DNA of 37,743 bases, taken from contig JAEDDG010000019.1 in assembly GCA_016293865.1 (NCBI GenBank), positions 1 to 37,743 of the forward strand, given 5' to 3'. Positions 22,367 to 30,898 of the stretch are shown one piece after another. The position numbers were made by a program, and so were the translations under genes. This DNA is from Oscillospiraceae bacterium. Lineage in GTDB: Bacteria > Bacillota > Clostridia > Oscillospirales > Oscillospiraceae. The notes below the pieces were generated by a model that was not told the origin of the DNA, did no database searches, and saw only the letters and a list, made by a program, of their open reading frames with translations. How positions within the stretch are numbered: the first letter of the stretch is position 1; the number at the start of each line of letters is the position of its first letter.

Positions 22367-23857
22367 TTATTTGCGGCGCAGATGCCGCTGCTGATAGCTT
22401 CTGGGCGATTCCTTGTAATATTTTTTGAAGGTGCTGTAGAAGGTCTTTGTGTTTGTGTAGCCGACGCTGCGGCTGATGTCGGTAATCGACAGCTCGGGAT
22501 TGGCCAGCAGAAGCTTTGCCTGGTTCATGCGCAGGTCCAGCAGAAAGCTGTAAAGCGTTGTCCCGGTTTCGAGCTTGAACAGATGGCTCAGATAACTGTA
22601 ATTGATGTACAGCGCGTCAGCCACGTCTGACAGGCGGAAATCTGCCTCGGCGTAATGCGCCTGGATATAATCCTTGACCTTCCGGATCAGATTCGGGTTG
22701 CTCTGGCTCAGATAGGCGCGCGTGTCTTCCAGAATGCTGCGGGTTTCGGACTGCGCGAAGGCGTGCATTTCCGCCAGCGTCTGAAGAGCGGACAGGCGTA
22801 CGAAGTCCGCGCGTTTGCCGCGCCGGCGCTCGCAGATGTTCTGGTAAATTTCGTCTGCGGCTGTAACAATTCCGGCGTAGATGTGAATGACGTCGGGTTT
22901 TGACAGCGCGCCTGCGCAGGCCTGCAGCTGTGTGAAAAGCCGGGAAAAGGCGCTGTTCAGCGCTTCGCTGGCCGGATCCCATACGGAAGGCAGCAGCACC
23001 TCCTTGACAGCATCGGCAAGTTTGTCGGTGTCAGGCGCCGGCGAATCCGGGTCGGTATGCATCCCGCCCCAGAAAATTTCATCCTGCAGCGCCTGTGCCA
23101 TCTGCTGGTACTGTACATGGCCGGAGGAAAGACCGAAGAAGGGAGCGGAGAGCCGGAAGGAGCAGGGGTAATCCGCCAGAAGGCGCCTGGCCGTGCCGAC
23201 GGAGATCTCCTGTGCGGCGGCATCCAGAAGCAGCGTGAAAAAGTCGCCGGCGATGAAGATGCTGCCTGGATGGAAGCGTGTGCGGAGCAGGGCCGTAAAA
23301 TCCGCGTCGGATATGCCGGAACTGGACGGGATGCTCACGAGCAGAAGCTGCAGCCGTGCGTTTTCAAACAGGGTCCGGTAATACGGCAGCGTGCCGGTGT
23401 GGGAGAGCTCCGCGCCGCTGAGCAGAATCTCCCGGATGACAAAGCTGCGGACCATGGACAGCTCGGCAGCGACCGGGTTTTCCGCGGGGAAGCGTTTTTT
23501 GACATCTCTTAAAAGATCCACAAGGCTTTCTGCGGACAGGGGCTTCAGCAGATAGCGGAACACACCCAGCCGGACGGCCTCCTGTGCGTATTTGAAATCG
23601 TCGTAGGCGGACAAAATGACGCATACGCTGCCGGGCGACAGCTCGCGCAGCGTGGCGATCAGGTCGAGGCCGGAGATTTCCGGCATTTCAATGTCCGTGA
23701 TGATCAGCTCCGGCCGCTGCGTTTCGATGCACTCCAGCGCCTGGCGGGGATTCTGGAATGTGCCGCACAGATCAAATCCCTGCTCGTTCCAGTCAATGAG
23801 GTGCCGCAGCCCGACCAGAACATTTTGCTCGTCATCAATCAGTATGACTTTCAGCAT
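22367..23857 (-). CDS. YesN-type response regulator, AraC output domain
   Basis: A 496-aa regulator. The N-terminal receiver has D8/D9/E10, phospho-acceptor D55 (IITDIEMPEISG) and the lysine in YLLKPLS. A central region of about 250 residues has no clear catalytic motif. The C-terminal 100 residues form an AraC double helix-turn-helix (FRLSDVADALYINYSYLSHLFKLETGTTL and ITDISRSVGYTNTKTFYSTFKKYY). It is the partner of the upstream kinase, which it overlaps by seven bases. The likely target is the divergent sugar transporter operon beginning at 25868, whose promoter carries a long inverted repeat. Confidence 0.94.
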   Translation of the reverse strand: MLKVILIDDEQNVLVGLRHLIDWNEQGFDLCGTFQNPRQALECIETQRPELIITDIEMPEISGLDLIATLRELSPGSVCVILSAYDDFKYAQEAVRLGVFRYLLKPLSAESLVDLLRDVKKRFPAENPVAAELSMVRSFVIREILLSGAELSHTGTLPYYRTLFENARLQLLLVSIPSSSGISDADFTALLRTRFHPGSIFIAGDFFTLLLDAAAQEISVGTARRLLADYPCSFRLSAPFFGLSSGHVQYQQMAQALQDEIFWGGMHTDPDSPAPDTDKLADAVKEVLLPSVWDPASEALNSAFSRLFTQLQACAGALSKPDVIHIYAGIVTAADEIYQNICERRRGKRADFVRLSALQTLAEMHAFAQSETRSILEDTRAYLSQSNPNLIRKVKDYIQAHYAEADFRLSDVADALYINYSYLSHLFKLETGTTLYSFLLDLRMNQAKLLLANPELSITDISRSVGYTNTKTFYSTFKKYYKESPRSYQQRHLRRK

Positions 23858-25656
23858 TCTGAACCGTCCCCCTGTCCTGTGATAATCGGAATGCGGATGG
23901 TCACCCGCGTTCCGCTGCCGTAAGTACTTTCAACGGAAAGACCGTATTCCCTTCCGTAAGCAATGTGAATTCTGTCGTTGATGTTGACAAGGCCCATAAA
24001 CGGACCGTCCCGCACGGAAAGCGGGCTGCCGCTCAGCAGCGTCTGCAGCTTCTGAAGCCGCTCCTGACGGATGCCGACGCCGTTGTCTTCAATGGTGAAA
24101 CGCACGCAGTTATCCGCCTCGTCTAGATCACCGCAGATCCGGACCTGTCCGCCGGACGCCATGTTCCGCACGCCGTGGTGGAAGGCGTTTTCGATGACCG
24201 GCTGCAGGATCAGCTTCAGCGTGTAAAGGGGCAGAATCCGGTTGCTGATGTTGATGTCCACAAAATAACGGTCCTCAAATCTGAAGCTGAGCATGGACAG
24301 ATAGTCGTAGACGTGGTCCATTTCGGCCTCGATGGTGACTGTTTCGCTGCGGGCCGTGCCAGTGCTGACCGTGTAGCGGAACATGTTGGCCAGAATCTGG
24401 ATCTGATGGGCTGTTCTGACGTCGTTGTTCACGAGCGCGGAGGAGCGGATGCAGTCCAGGGAGTTGTAGAGGAAATGCGGGTTGATGTTGCTCTGCAGCG
24501 CGTGCAGCTCAGCCTCGCGCTGCTTAAGTTCCTGCATGGCGGCATTCAGATGGTAGTTTTGAATCTGGTCCACCATGCGGTTGAATTCGCTGCCGATCAG
24601 GCTGATTTCATCGTGATAAACCACGGGATAGCGGCAGTCGATGTCGCCTTTCCGGATGTTGTTGATGACGTCTGTCATCTCGGTCAGCCGCCGCGTAATG
24701 GAGCGGGAAAACACAGTGACCATGAGGAAGGATATGCAGACGATCAGAAGCACGACAAAAAAGAATAGAAGCCGGTATTCAGTCAATTGAGAGGTGACGG
24801 AAGATAGAGGGGTCTGCAGGAAAACTGACCAGTTCATATTGTTGAGACGGTTGCACAGGACAAGGGTTTTGGAGCCGTCGGCAGCACGGATGGTAGTGCC
24901 GGAAATATCGGATTCCTCCGGATAGACAGGCGGTGTGTCTTCATTGCCGGTGTTGAAAATGACATTGTCCTGCTTGTCTGTGATCAGAATTGTAAAATCG
25001 TCCTCGTAATATTTTGCAAGTGTTTTCATAACGTTGTATTGGCTGACAAACAGGATCAGGTATCCGCCGGTGCGCAGCGTGGAACTGTCAATATCCGAGA
25101 CCGGCAGAGCGAAGCAAAGAAAATTCAGTTCGTCAAACAATTCGGACGGCAGAGCCACATAAGAATTTCCGGAGACGGGATTGAACTTCTGAAAGGTATA
25201 TGCGGCGAGCTGCTCATATGCGTCCCTTGTAAGTGCTGATGAAGAGTTGACATAGACAAAGTCAGATTCGCTGCGTGCAATCATGAACCCGGAAATCCCC
25301 GAGGTCAGCGGTATGTTGAAATAGGTGTTGTTATATGCGTTGCGGGACATCTGCGACTGCAGGGCGCTTTTGTCAGAAGGAGTTGAACTGCTGGAAATAT
25401 ATTTTTTGACGTAATCGTTGCGCAGAATATGTGAGGAGACGGCCTGCAGCGTGCTGTTGTAATTGTCCAGGTCCGTACAGATCAGAGAAAGCGCCTGTGT
25501 GTTTTTGCTGACGACGGCTTTTTGGAGATCGGCAACCATCACATTAAAGATGATGCTGAAGAAAACCAGGAGCAGTGTGACGGAAAGAAGGATAATTAAA
25601 TATGTCTTCTTCCGTATGCTGAGTTGTTCAAAAAAAATATTCAGTTTCTGCAGCAT
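23851..25656 (-). CDS. YesM-type sensor histidine kinase
   Basis: A 601-aa membrane kinase. TM1 (about 18-40) and TM2 (about 290-312) flank a large extracellular sensing region of about 250 residues. HAMP follows (SITRRLTEMTDVINNIRKGDID), then a His_kinase domain with H394 (NINPHFLYNSLDCIR) and an ATPase domain (NAFHHGVRN, IEDNGVGI, GLVNINDRI). This architecture is that of kinases that sense extracellular saccharides or their bound binding proteins. It is divergent from the transporter operon, with a 211-bp regulatory region between them. The ATG is preceded by a GAGGAG-type site. Confidence 0.94.
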   Translation of the reverse strand: MLQKLNIFFEQLSIRKKTYLIILLSVTLLLVFFSIIFNVMVADLQKAVVSKNTQALSLICTDLDNYNSTLQAVSSHILRNDYVKKYISSSSTPSDKSALQSQMSRNAYNNTYFNIPLTSGISGFMIARSESDFVYVNSSSALTRDAYEQLAAYTFQKFNPVSGNSYVALPSELFDELNFLCFALPVSDIDSSTLRTGGYLILFVSQYNVMKTLAKYYEDDFTILITDKQDNVIFNTGNEDTPPVYPEESDISGTTIRAADGSKTLVLCNRLNNMNWSVFLQTPLSSVTSQLTEYRLLFFFVVLLIVCISFLMVTVFSRSITRRLTEMTDVINNIRKGDIDCRYPVVYHDEISLIGSEFNRMVDQIQNYHLNAAMQELKQREAELHALQSNINPHFLYNSLDCIRSSALVNNDVRTAHQIQILANMFRYTVSTGTARSETVTIEAEMDHVYDYLSMLSFRFEDRYFVDINISNRILPLYTLKLILQPVIENAFHHGVRNMASGGQVRICGDLDEADNCVRFTIEDNGVGIRQERLQKLQTLLSGSPLSVRDGPFMGLVNINDRIHIAYGREYGLSVESTYGSGTRVTIRIPIITGQGDGSEC

Positions 25657-25784
25657 GGCGAAATCTCCTCATATGTATGAAAATAGACATATTTACCCAT
25701 ATATCAGTTTAAAAAATAAAAAACAAATGTCAATATTGCGTATCGGTGTAACAAAAAATTTTGAAATTCTCCCAAAGAAAAAGG

Positions 25785-25821
25785 ATTGATGAAGAGGTGT
25801 TAAAACGATATATTCATCAAT
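25785..25821. promoter_or_regulatory. Inverted repeat spanning the transporter promoter
   Basis: ATTGATGAA (25785-25793) and TTCATCAAT (25813-25821) are perfect 9-base inverted arms, 19 bases apart. One arm covers the -35 box and the other the end of the -10 box and the start site. This is a candidate operator for the YesN-like regulator or a separate sugar repressor. Confidence 0.55.
25786..25814 (+). promoter_or_regulatory. Promoter of the sugar ABC transporter operon
   Basis: TTGATG (25786-25791), 17 bases and TATATT (25809-25814), with an expected start about 45 bases before the binding-protein ATG. The weak -35 fits an activated or repressed promoter. Confidence 0.55.
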
Positions 25822-25867
25822 AGGGACAAGAAAATAATCCTGTAAAATCTAATATGGAGGCAGAATG

Positions 25868-27262
25868 ATGAAAAAGTCAAGCTTTACGCGCATTCTTTCC
25901 CTGCTTGTAGCTGTTCTTATGCTGGTTGGCATGCTTTCCGGCTGCGGCGGAAGCAAAAAGACATCAGCGGAGGACTTCAATGTCGCCGACTATGACTGGG
26001 CAACCGAAGCGGGCAGCGACAAGTATGACGGCAGAACCCTTCGCATCCTTCTGACCATCGGCGGCGGCGGCAACTACTATGAACCTGTCGTCAAACGCAT
26101 GATGGAGTATTATCCCGGACTTACGGTGGAACTCAATTACACGCAGGGTGCAGCAGATGTTCTGCGTACTGAGATTCTGGCAGACAATGCGCCGGATATC
26201 TTCAACTGCAATGCGGGCGACCTTCCGTACTACGATGCGATCAGCCAGGGTATTGCAGCGCCCATTGACGACGTTTTCGATGTGCCCACTCTGGATGGTA
26301 CTGCAACGATCGGCGATCTGATGGATGACGGTCTGTTCAGCATCGGTGAGGTTGACGGCAAGCATTATGTCATGCACGACATGCTGTATATGGACGGCCT
26401 GTGGTATGACGCCAACTTCTTCGCAGAAAACAATCTGACCATTCCGACCGATTGGGCAAGCCTTCAGAAGCTGGCTGAGGAATGCGACGCTCTGGGCATG
26501 GATGTTCTGGGTGCCTGCGGCCTGATGTCTCACGAATATCCCACAAACTACTGGTGGTGGCCCATGGTCGCATCTACCGACTATGATACATATGCTGCGC
26601 TCCAGAATCTTGACTATGAAGCTTTCAAGGGCGAGGGAATGCAGGCTGTTGTCGATAAGATGCTGTGGCTGCGTGATAACGGCTATTATAACACAAACAC
26701 CAACGGTCTTGGCAATGCCGAAACCCAGATGTCCTTCATCAACCATGACTTTGCGCTTCTGCCCTGCGGCTCCTGGCTTGAAGCTGAGATGGCCGACGCC
26801 TGGACTGAGGATTGGGAACTGGCGTACCTGCCGTATTCCTTCGGCGATGAAGCAGGCGAGGAATACATGCGGATTGACAGCCTGGCCAGCATGATCAGCG
26901 CAACGACTGAGAATATGGATCTGGTCTGTGAATTCTACCGCTTCCTGTTCTCGGATCCCGAAGCGCTGCGCGGCTGCACGGCTGTTCATACCAACGTTTT
27001 CAAAATCCCCGGTTTTGCCGATGATTACGGCGATCTGTTGGCACCTTCCGTTAAGGATGCAGCTGCTAAGGGCGAGAATATGAAGACCATCAACACGCCC
27101 GCCGGCGCATGGTATACTGCGCTGAACCCGGAAATCGGCAATATGATTATTGGCCTGATGGGCGGCGACATTGATGGTGACGAGTTCATGCAGCGCGGCT
27201 ATGATCTGTTTAAGAGCGTAGCTGAGGACGAAGGCGTTACGAAATATTCATTTGCTGGTTGA
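25868..27262 (+). CDS. Sugar-type ABC transporter substrate-binding lipoprotein
   Basis: A 464-aa family 1 extracellular solute-binding protein. A signal peptide with lipobox LSGC (Cys26) anchors it outside the membrane; a Gly/Ser/Lys linker leads to the two-lobed mature protein (RTLRILLTIGGGGNYYEPVVKRMMEYYPGLTVELNYTQGAADVLRTEILADNAPDIF in part). Many Trp and Tyr residues (NYWWWPMV) suit carbohydrate stacking. The ATG at 25868, seven bases after GGAGG, was preferred to one three bases earlier. It is followed by a hairpin and two permease genes. The substrate is not predictable; an oligosaccharide is likely. Confidence 0.93.
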   Translation: MKKSSFTRILSLLVAVLMLVGMLSGCGGSKKTSAEDFNVADYDWATEAGSDKYDGRTLRILLTIGGGGNYYEPVVKRMMEYYPGLTVELNYTQGAADVLRTEILADNAPDIFNCNAGDLPYYDAISQGIAAPIDDVFDVPTLDGTATIGDLMDDGLFSIGEVDGKHYVMHDMLYMDGLWYDANFFAENNLTIPTDWASLQKLAEECDALGMDVLGACGLMSHEYPTNYWWWPMVASTDYDTYAALQNLDYEAFKGEGMQAVVDKMLWLRDNGYYNTNTNGLGNAETQMSFINHDFALLPCGSWLEAEMADAWTEDWELAYLPYSFGDEAGEEYMRIDSLASMISATTENMDLVCEFYRFLFSDPEALRGCTAVHTNVFKIPGFADDYGDLLAPSVKDAAAKGENMKTINTPAGAWYTALNPEIGNMIIGLMGGDIDGDEFMQRGYDLFKSVAEDEGVTKYSFAG

Positions 27263-27288
27263 TAAGAGAAAAATAAATGCAACGGCTT

Positions 27289-27317
27289 GGGGAGATGGCG
27301 GCATCTGCCATCTCCCC
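27289..27317 (+). other. Intercistronic hairpin after the binding-protein gene
   Basis: GGGGAGATGGC (27289-27299) and GCCATCTCCCC (27307-27317) form an 11-bp perfect stem with a seven-base loop and no T-run. In binding-protein operons such a hairpin usually protects the upstream mRNA, so that more binding protein than permease is made; that role is inferred here. Confidence 0.75.
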
Positions 27318-27352
27318 TGCGCTCTGTATGACCAGAGTCCGGAGGTAATCCT

Positions 27353-28252
27353 ATGAAGCATAACCGGTTAAAGACAAAATCGGATAAAATATTTGATTTG
27401 ACGATGGCAGGCGTCCCGACAGCGTTTTTTATCATCCTGTTCCTGCTGCCGTGCATCGCGGGCCTGTTTTTCAGCCTGACGAATTTTGGCGGATACTCCC
27501 TGAAATTTGATTTTGTCGGCCTGTATAATTATAAAAAGCTATTCAACGACGCGGCTTTCTGGAAGTCCATCGTGAATTTCATCCTGCTTTATGTAGGGAC
27601 AGTTGTGGTGTGTTTTCCTCTGGCAATGATTTCAGCCATTGCACTTGTGAAAAACAAACGGATCCGTGAACGCAATTTTTACCGGATTCTGTTTTTCTTC
27701 CCGTCTACGGTTCCCATGCTGATTATTGCCATTATGTGGATGACGATGTATAACCCGTCATTCGGCGTTCTGAATACGATGCTGCAGGCGATTGGACTGG
27801 AGCCTGTGCAGTGGCTGGCGGACAGCAAGGTGGTCATGATCTCAGTGATCATTATCGTCGTCTGGCGGCAGTTCGGTTTCTACCTTGTCTATTTTATGGC
27901 GGCTGTCTCAAATGTTCCGAAAGATATTTATGAAGCTGCAATGATTGACGGCGCATCTGAGGTCAGACAGGCCTTTTCCATTACAATTCCGCTGATCTGG
28001 GACGTTGTGCGTACTTCCATGCTTTTCTATCTGCAGTCGGCCCTGATGCTCGGCTTCAACGTGATTTACATTGTAACCCGCGGCGGACCTGACCATGCTT
28101 CTGAGATTATTTCATCGTATATGTTTGAGAAGATGACAACCGAGTTGGATTACGGCCTTGCATCTGCAGTGGGCGTCATCATGCTGGTGGTCACAATGGT
28201 CATGGCGGTGCTGATTTCAAAGCTGATGAAGCGCGAAACCTACGAACTGTAA
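27353..28252 (+). CDS. ABC transporter permease, MalF/UgpA type
   Basis: A 299-aa inner-membrane subunit with six hydrophobic segments. The EAA loop that docks the ATPase is clear (YEAAMIDGASEVRQAFSITIPL), and the start (VPTAFFIILFLLPCIAGLFFSLTNF) is characteristic of the first permease of sugar importers. CGGAGGTAATC precedes the ATG. It works with the binding protein upstream and the second permease 12 bases downstream. No ATPase gene is present in this operon. Confidence 0.93.
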   Translation: MKHNRLKTKSDKIFDLTMAGVPTAFFIILFLLPCIAGLFFSLTNFGGYSLKFDFVGLYNYKKLFNDAAFWKSIVNFILLYVGTVVVCFPLAMISAIALVKNKRIRERNFYRILFFFPSTVPMLIIAIMWMTMYNPSFGVLNTMLQAIGLEPVQWLADSKVVMISVIIIVVWRQFGFYLVYFMAAVSNVPKDIYEAAMIDGASEVRQAFSITIPLIWDVVRTSMLFYLQSALMLGFNVIYIVTRGGPDHASEIISSYMFEKMTTELDYGLASAVGVIMLVVTMVMAVLISKLMKRETYEL

Positions 28253-28264
28253 GGGGGAACGGCT

Positions 28265-29107
28265 ATGAAAAAACTGAACATCGGTACGTTTTTTGTACGG
28301 CTGATGATGATTATCTGGTCGCTGATCATCATTATCCCCTTTGTTATGCTGTTTTTGACGTCCACAAAAACAAATCAGGAGTTTTATGACGACATATGGG
28401 CGCTTCCGAAGAGCTTTTTCTCCACTGTTGCCTATAATTTCTCCGAGGCGTGGACAAGAGGTAATTTCGGTTCCAATTTCCTGAATACCATCATTATTGT
28501 GGGCGGAGCCATGTTTGTGGCGCTGGCACTGAGCGCAATGGTCTCTTATGCCATTGCGAGAAGAAACCTGCGCTGCAGCGGAACGCTGAACAGCATGTAT
28601 ATGATTTCCTATCTGATCCCGTGTATGGTCGGTTTGACACCCATGTTTATTATGGCGCGTTTCCTTGGCCTGTTTGACACGCGCACAATCATGGTGCTGA
28701 CTTTTGCTGCGCGCGCCATCCCGTTCTGTGTCATGATTATGGTGTCATTTTTCAAAACAATCCCGCATCAGCTGGAGGAGGCGGCATATATTGACGGCGC
28801 TTCTCCGTGGCGGACGTTTGCGCAGGTGATTCTTCCGCTGGTTCGGCCGGCGTTTGTCACTGCCGGTATTTTCCTGTTCATCGATTACTGGAGCGACTAT
28901 ATGTACGGCCTGATGTTTATTTCAGACAAGGCCAAAAATACCATTTCCATGGGCATGCTGGCATTCCGGGTTGTGTCCGGTTTCAAAATTGACTGGGGCG
29001 TAACCTGTGCTGCCTGTGTCATTTTCATCGCTCCGATTCTGATCCTGTACGCAATTTTCCAGAAACAGATTATCGGCGGGTTGACCGCCGGAAGCGTGAA
29101 GGGATAA
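28265..29107 (+). CDS. ABC transporter permease, MalG/UgpE type
   Basis: A 280-aa partner permease with six hydrophobic segments, an N-terminal FVMLFLTSTKTNQEFYDDIWALPKS region and an EAA loop (EEAAYIDGASPWRTFAQVILPLV). It ends QKQIIGGLTAGSVKG, the usual C-terminus of MalG-type sugar permeases. AAGGGGGAACGGCT precedes the ATG. It is the last gene of the importer operon, and three hairpins follow. The ATP-hydrolysing subunit must come from elsewhere, for example a shared MsmK/MsiK-like ATPase. Confidence 0.93.
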   Translation: MKKLNIGTFFVRLMMIIWSLIIIIPFVMLFLTSTKTNQEFYDDIWALPKSFFSTVAYNFSEAWTRGNFGSNFLNTIIIVGGAMFVALALSAMVSYAIARRNLRCSGTLNSMYMISYLIPCMVGLTPMFIMARFLGLFDTRTIMVLTFAARAIPFCVMIMVSFFKTIPHQLEEAAYIDGASPWRTFAQVILPLVRPAFVTAGIFLFIDYWSDYMYGLMFISDKAKNTISMGMLAFRVVSGFKIDWGVTCAACVIFIAPILILYAIFQKQIIGGLTAGSVKG

Positions 29108-29175
29108 TGTCCCCGGCGTATTGACTGAAGATTGATCATTTTCCGATCCTATATTGTTGGCTGACTCTCCCGCGC

Positions 29176-29215
29176 GGAACCGCTGTCCGACTCCACGGAC
29201 AGCGGTTCCATTTTT
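29176..29215 (+). terminator. Terminator of the ABC transporter operon
   Basis: GGAACCGCTGTCCG and CGGACAGCGGTTCC form a perfect 14-bp stem with a six-base loop, followed by ATTTTT. Confidence 0.93.
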
Positions 29216-29247
29216 ATCCGGGTTTTTCGCATTCGCCGGGCTGACTG

Positions 29248-29287
29248 AAAAGACGCAGAAAATTTTTTTCTGCGTCTTTTTGTTTTT
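29248..29287 (+). terminator. Second terminator at the prophage boundary
   Basis: AAAAGACGCAGAAAA and TTTTCTGCGTCTTTT form a perfect 15-bp stem with a three-base loop, followed by TGTTTTTT. With A-runs on its left it can also stop minus-strand transcripts. Confidence 0.88.
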
Positions 29288-29308
29288 TGCACACAAACGT
29301 GCAAAAAA
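29283..29308. repeat. Inverted repeat just before the phage genes
   Basis: TTTTTTGCAC and GTGCAAAAAA are perfect 10-base arms around ACAAAC. It overlaps the T-run of the preceding terminator. It could be a further terminator or part of the junction of the inserted element. Confidence 0.6.
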
Positions 29309-29345
29309 GGGGCTCCTGACGCCTATTGGTGAAAGGAGGATTGCA

Positions 29346-29663
29346 ATGAAAAGAAAGATCAGCCGCGAAAGCGTGCTGAAAAAACTGGAGCAGCTGGCAT
29401 TCGGCCGCGCCAACGATGCGGTGAAGCTGGCGCTGGCGGACGCAGAGACGGTTCAGGCGGATACGGACAGCCTGGATCTGACGCTGCTCAGCGAAGTCAA
29501 ACGCGGCGCCAACGGCGGCATTGAGATCAGGCTGGTGGACAGGCTGGCGGTGATCCGCCTGCTGCTGGAGACGCTGGGGGACGGCGGAGAAACGGAGGCG
29601 GAACGGTTCCTGGCTGTGCTGGCACAGGCCGGAAGTGCGCCGGGCGGCAGTGATGCGCTGTGA
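29346..29663 (+). CDS. Phage terminase small subunit
   Basis: A 105-aa, mostly helical protein. The pattern KISRESVLKKLEQLAFGRANDAVKLAL, LTLLSEVKRGANGGIEIRLVDRLAVIRLLLETLG fits the compact XtmA/terminase-small families that recognise phage DNA and load the large subunit. AAAGGAGG lies six bases before the ATG at 29346, which I prefer to an upstream start in the hairpin region. The stop overlaps the large-subunit GTG. It is the first gene of the phage operon; its promoter must lie in or before the 29220-29340 region, but none is obvious. Confidence 0.8.
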   Translation: MKRKISRESVLKKLEQLAFGRANDAVKLALADAETVQADTDSLDLTLLSEVKRGANGGIEIRLVDRLAVIRLLLETLGDGGETEAERFLAVLAQAGSAPGGSDAL

Positions 29664-30892
29664 ACATCCGCCGGATTTCGCCCAAACAGCGCAGAGTCCT
29701 GACCTGGTGGTGTCCGGGCAGCGCGGACTGCGGCTGTGACGCCATCATCTGCGACGGCGCGGTGCGCAGCGGGAAGACGCTTTTTATGACGATTTCCTTT
29801 GTCATGTGGGCCATGTGCAGCTTCAGCGGACAGCAGTTCGGCCTGTGCGGCAAAACCATCGCGTCCCTGCGGCGCAACCTCATTCATCCGGTGCTGCCGG
29901 TACTGCGGGAACTGGGATTTGACTGCCGTGAAAAGATCTCTGCAAATACGGTGACGGTGCAGTGGTGCGGCAGGGAGAACACCTTCCATCTGTTCGGCGG
30001 TCGGGACGAAGGCTCCGCCGCGCTGATTCAGGGCGTGACCTTTGCGGGCGTCCTGTTTGACGAGGTGGCGCTGCAGGTCCGCAGCTTTGTACAGCAGGCC
30101 TGCGCCCGCTGCTCGGTAACGGGAAGCCGGTTCTGGTTCAACTGCAATCCGGAGGGTCCGGAGCACTGGTTTTACAGAGAGTGGATCTGCCGGGCACAGG
30201 CGCGCAGCGCACTGTATCTTCATTTTACCATGGCGGACAACCCGTCGCTTTCGCCGCAGGTCCGGCGGCGGTACGAGAGCATGTTCACAGGCGTCTTCTA
30301 TCAGCGCTTTATTCAGGGGAAATGGGTGGCGGCCGAAGGGAGGGTTTATGACTTTTTCGATGCGCGCATGATCCGTGAAGCGCCGCAGACAGATTTTGAG
30401 GAGTTCCGGATTTCCTGCGACTACGGGACGGCCAACCCGGCCTCGTTCGGTCTGTGGGGACGCAGCGGCGCAGTCTGGTACCGGCTGCAGGAGTTTTATT
30501 TCAGCTCCAGAGAGGCCGGGTTCCAGAAAACGGACGCAGACTATGTCCAGGATCTGACGGCGCTGGCCGGCGGCCGCACCATCACGCGGGTTGTGGTGGA
30601 TCCGTCAGCCGCCAGCTTTATTGAGGCGCTGCGCCGGGCGGGCTATCGCGTGCAGAAGGCCGACAACGATGTGCTGACCGGGATACGGACGACGGCGGAT
30701 CTGCTGAAAAGCGGCCGGCTTGTGATCTGCAGCGCATGCGCCGATGCAATCCGGGAGTTTTCCCTGTACGTCTGGGACACGGGGGATAAACCCAGAAAAG
30801 AGCATGACCACGCCATGGATGAGATCCGGTATTTCGCCATGTCTGTGGCGGAGGATACGGGTGGGTTCGCCGCAACATTTGCAGAAAGGTAG
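29660..30892 (+). CDS. Phage terminase large subunit
   Basis: A 410-aa packaging motor of the XtmB/Terminase_6 group. The ATPase half has Walker A GAVRSGKT (33-40) and Walker B VLFDEV (D134, E135). The nuclease half shows acidic metal ligands in SCDYGTANP, VVDPSAASF and HAMDEIRYF. It cuts concatemeric phage DNA and pumps it into the prohead through the portal. The GTG start overlaps the small-subunit stop (GTGA). The length is typical, and no frameshift is seen, so packaging could be functional. Confidence 0.93.
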   Translation: MNIRRISPKQRRVLTWWCPGSADCGCDAIICDGAVRSGKTLFMTISFVMWAMCSFSGQQFGLCGKTIASLRRNLIHPVLPVLRELGFDCREKISANTVTVQWCGRENTFHLFGGRDEGSAALIQGVTFAGVLFDEVALQVRSFVQQACARCSVTGSRFWFNCNPEGPEHWFYREWICRAQARSALYLHFTMADNPSLSPQVRRRYESMFTGVFYQRFIQGKWVAAEGRVYDFFDARMIREAPQTDFEEFRISCDYGTANPASFGLWGRSGAVWYRLQEFYFSSREAGFQKTDADYVQDLTALAGGRTITRVVVDPSAASFIEALRRAGYRVQKADNDVLTGIRTTADLLKSGRLVICSACADAIREFSLYVWDTGDKPRKEHDHAMDEIRYFAMSVAEDTGGFAATFAER

Positions 30893-30898
30893 GAAGAA

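Noticed and set aside
25798..25816. Possible catabolite (cre) site in the transporter promoter
   Set aside because: The CG core is present, but the outer TG and CA positions of the consensus do not match.
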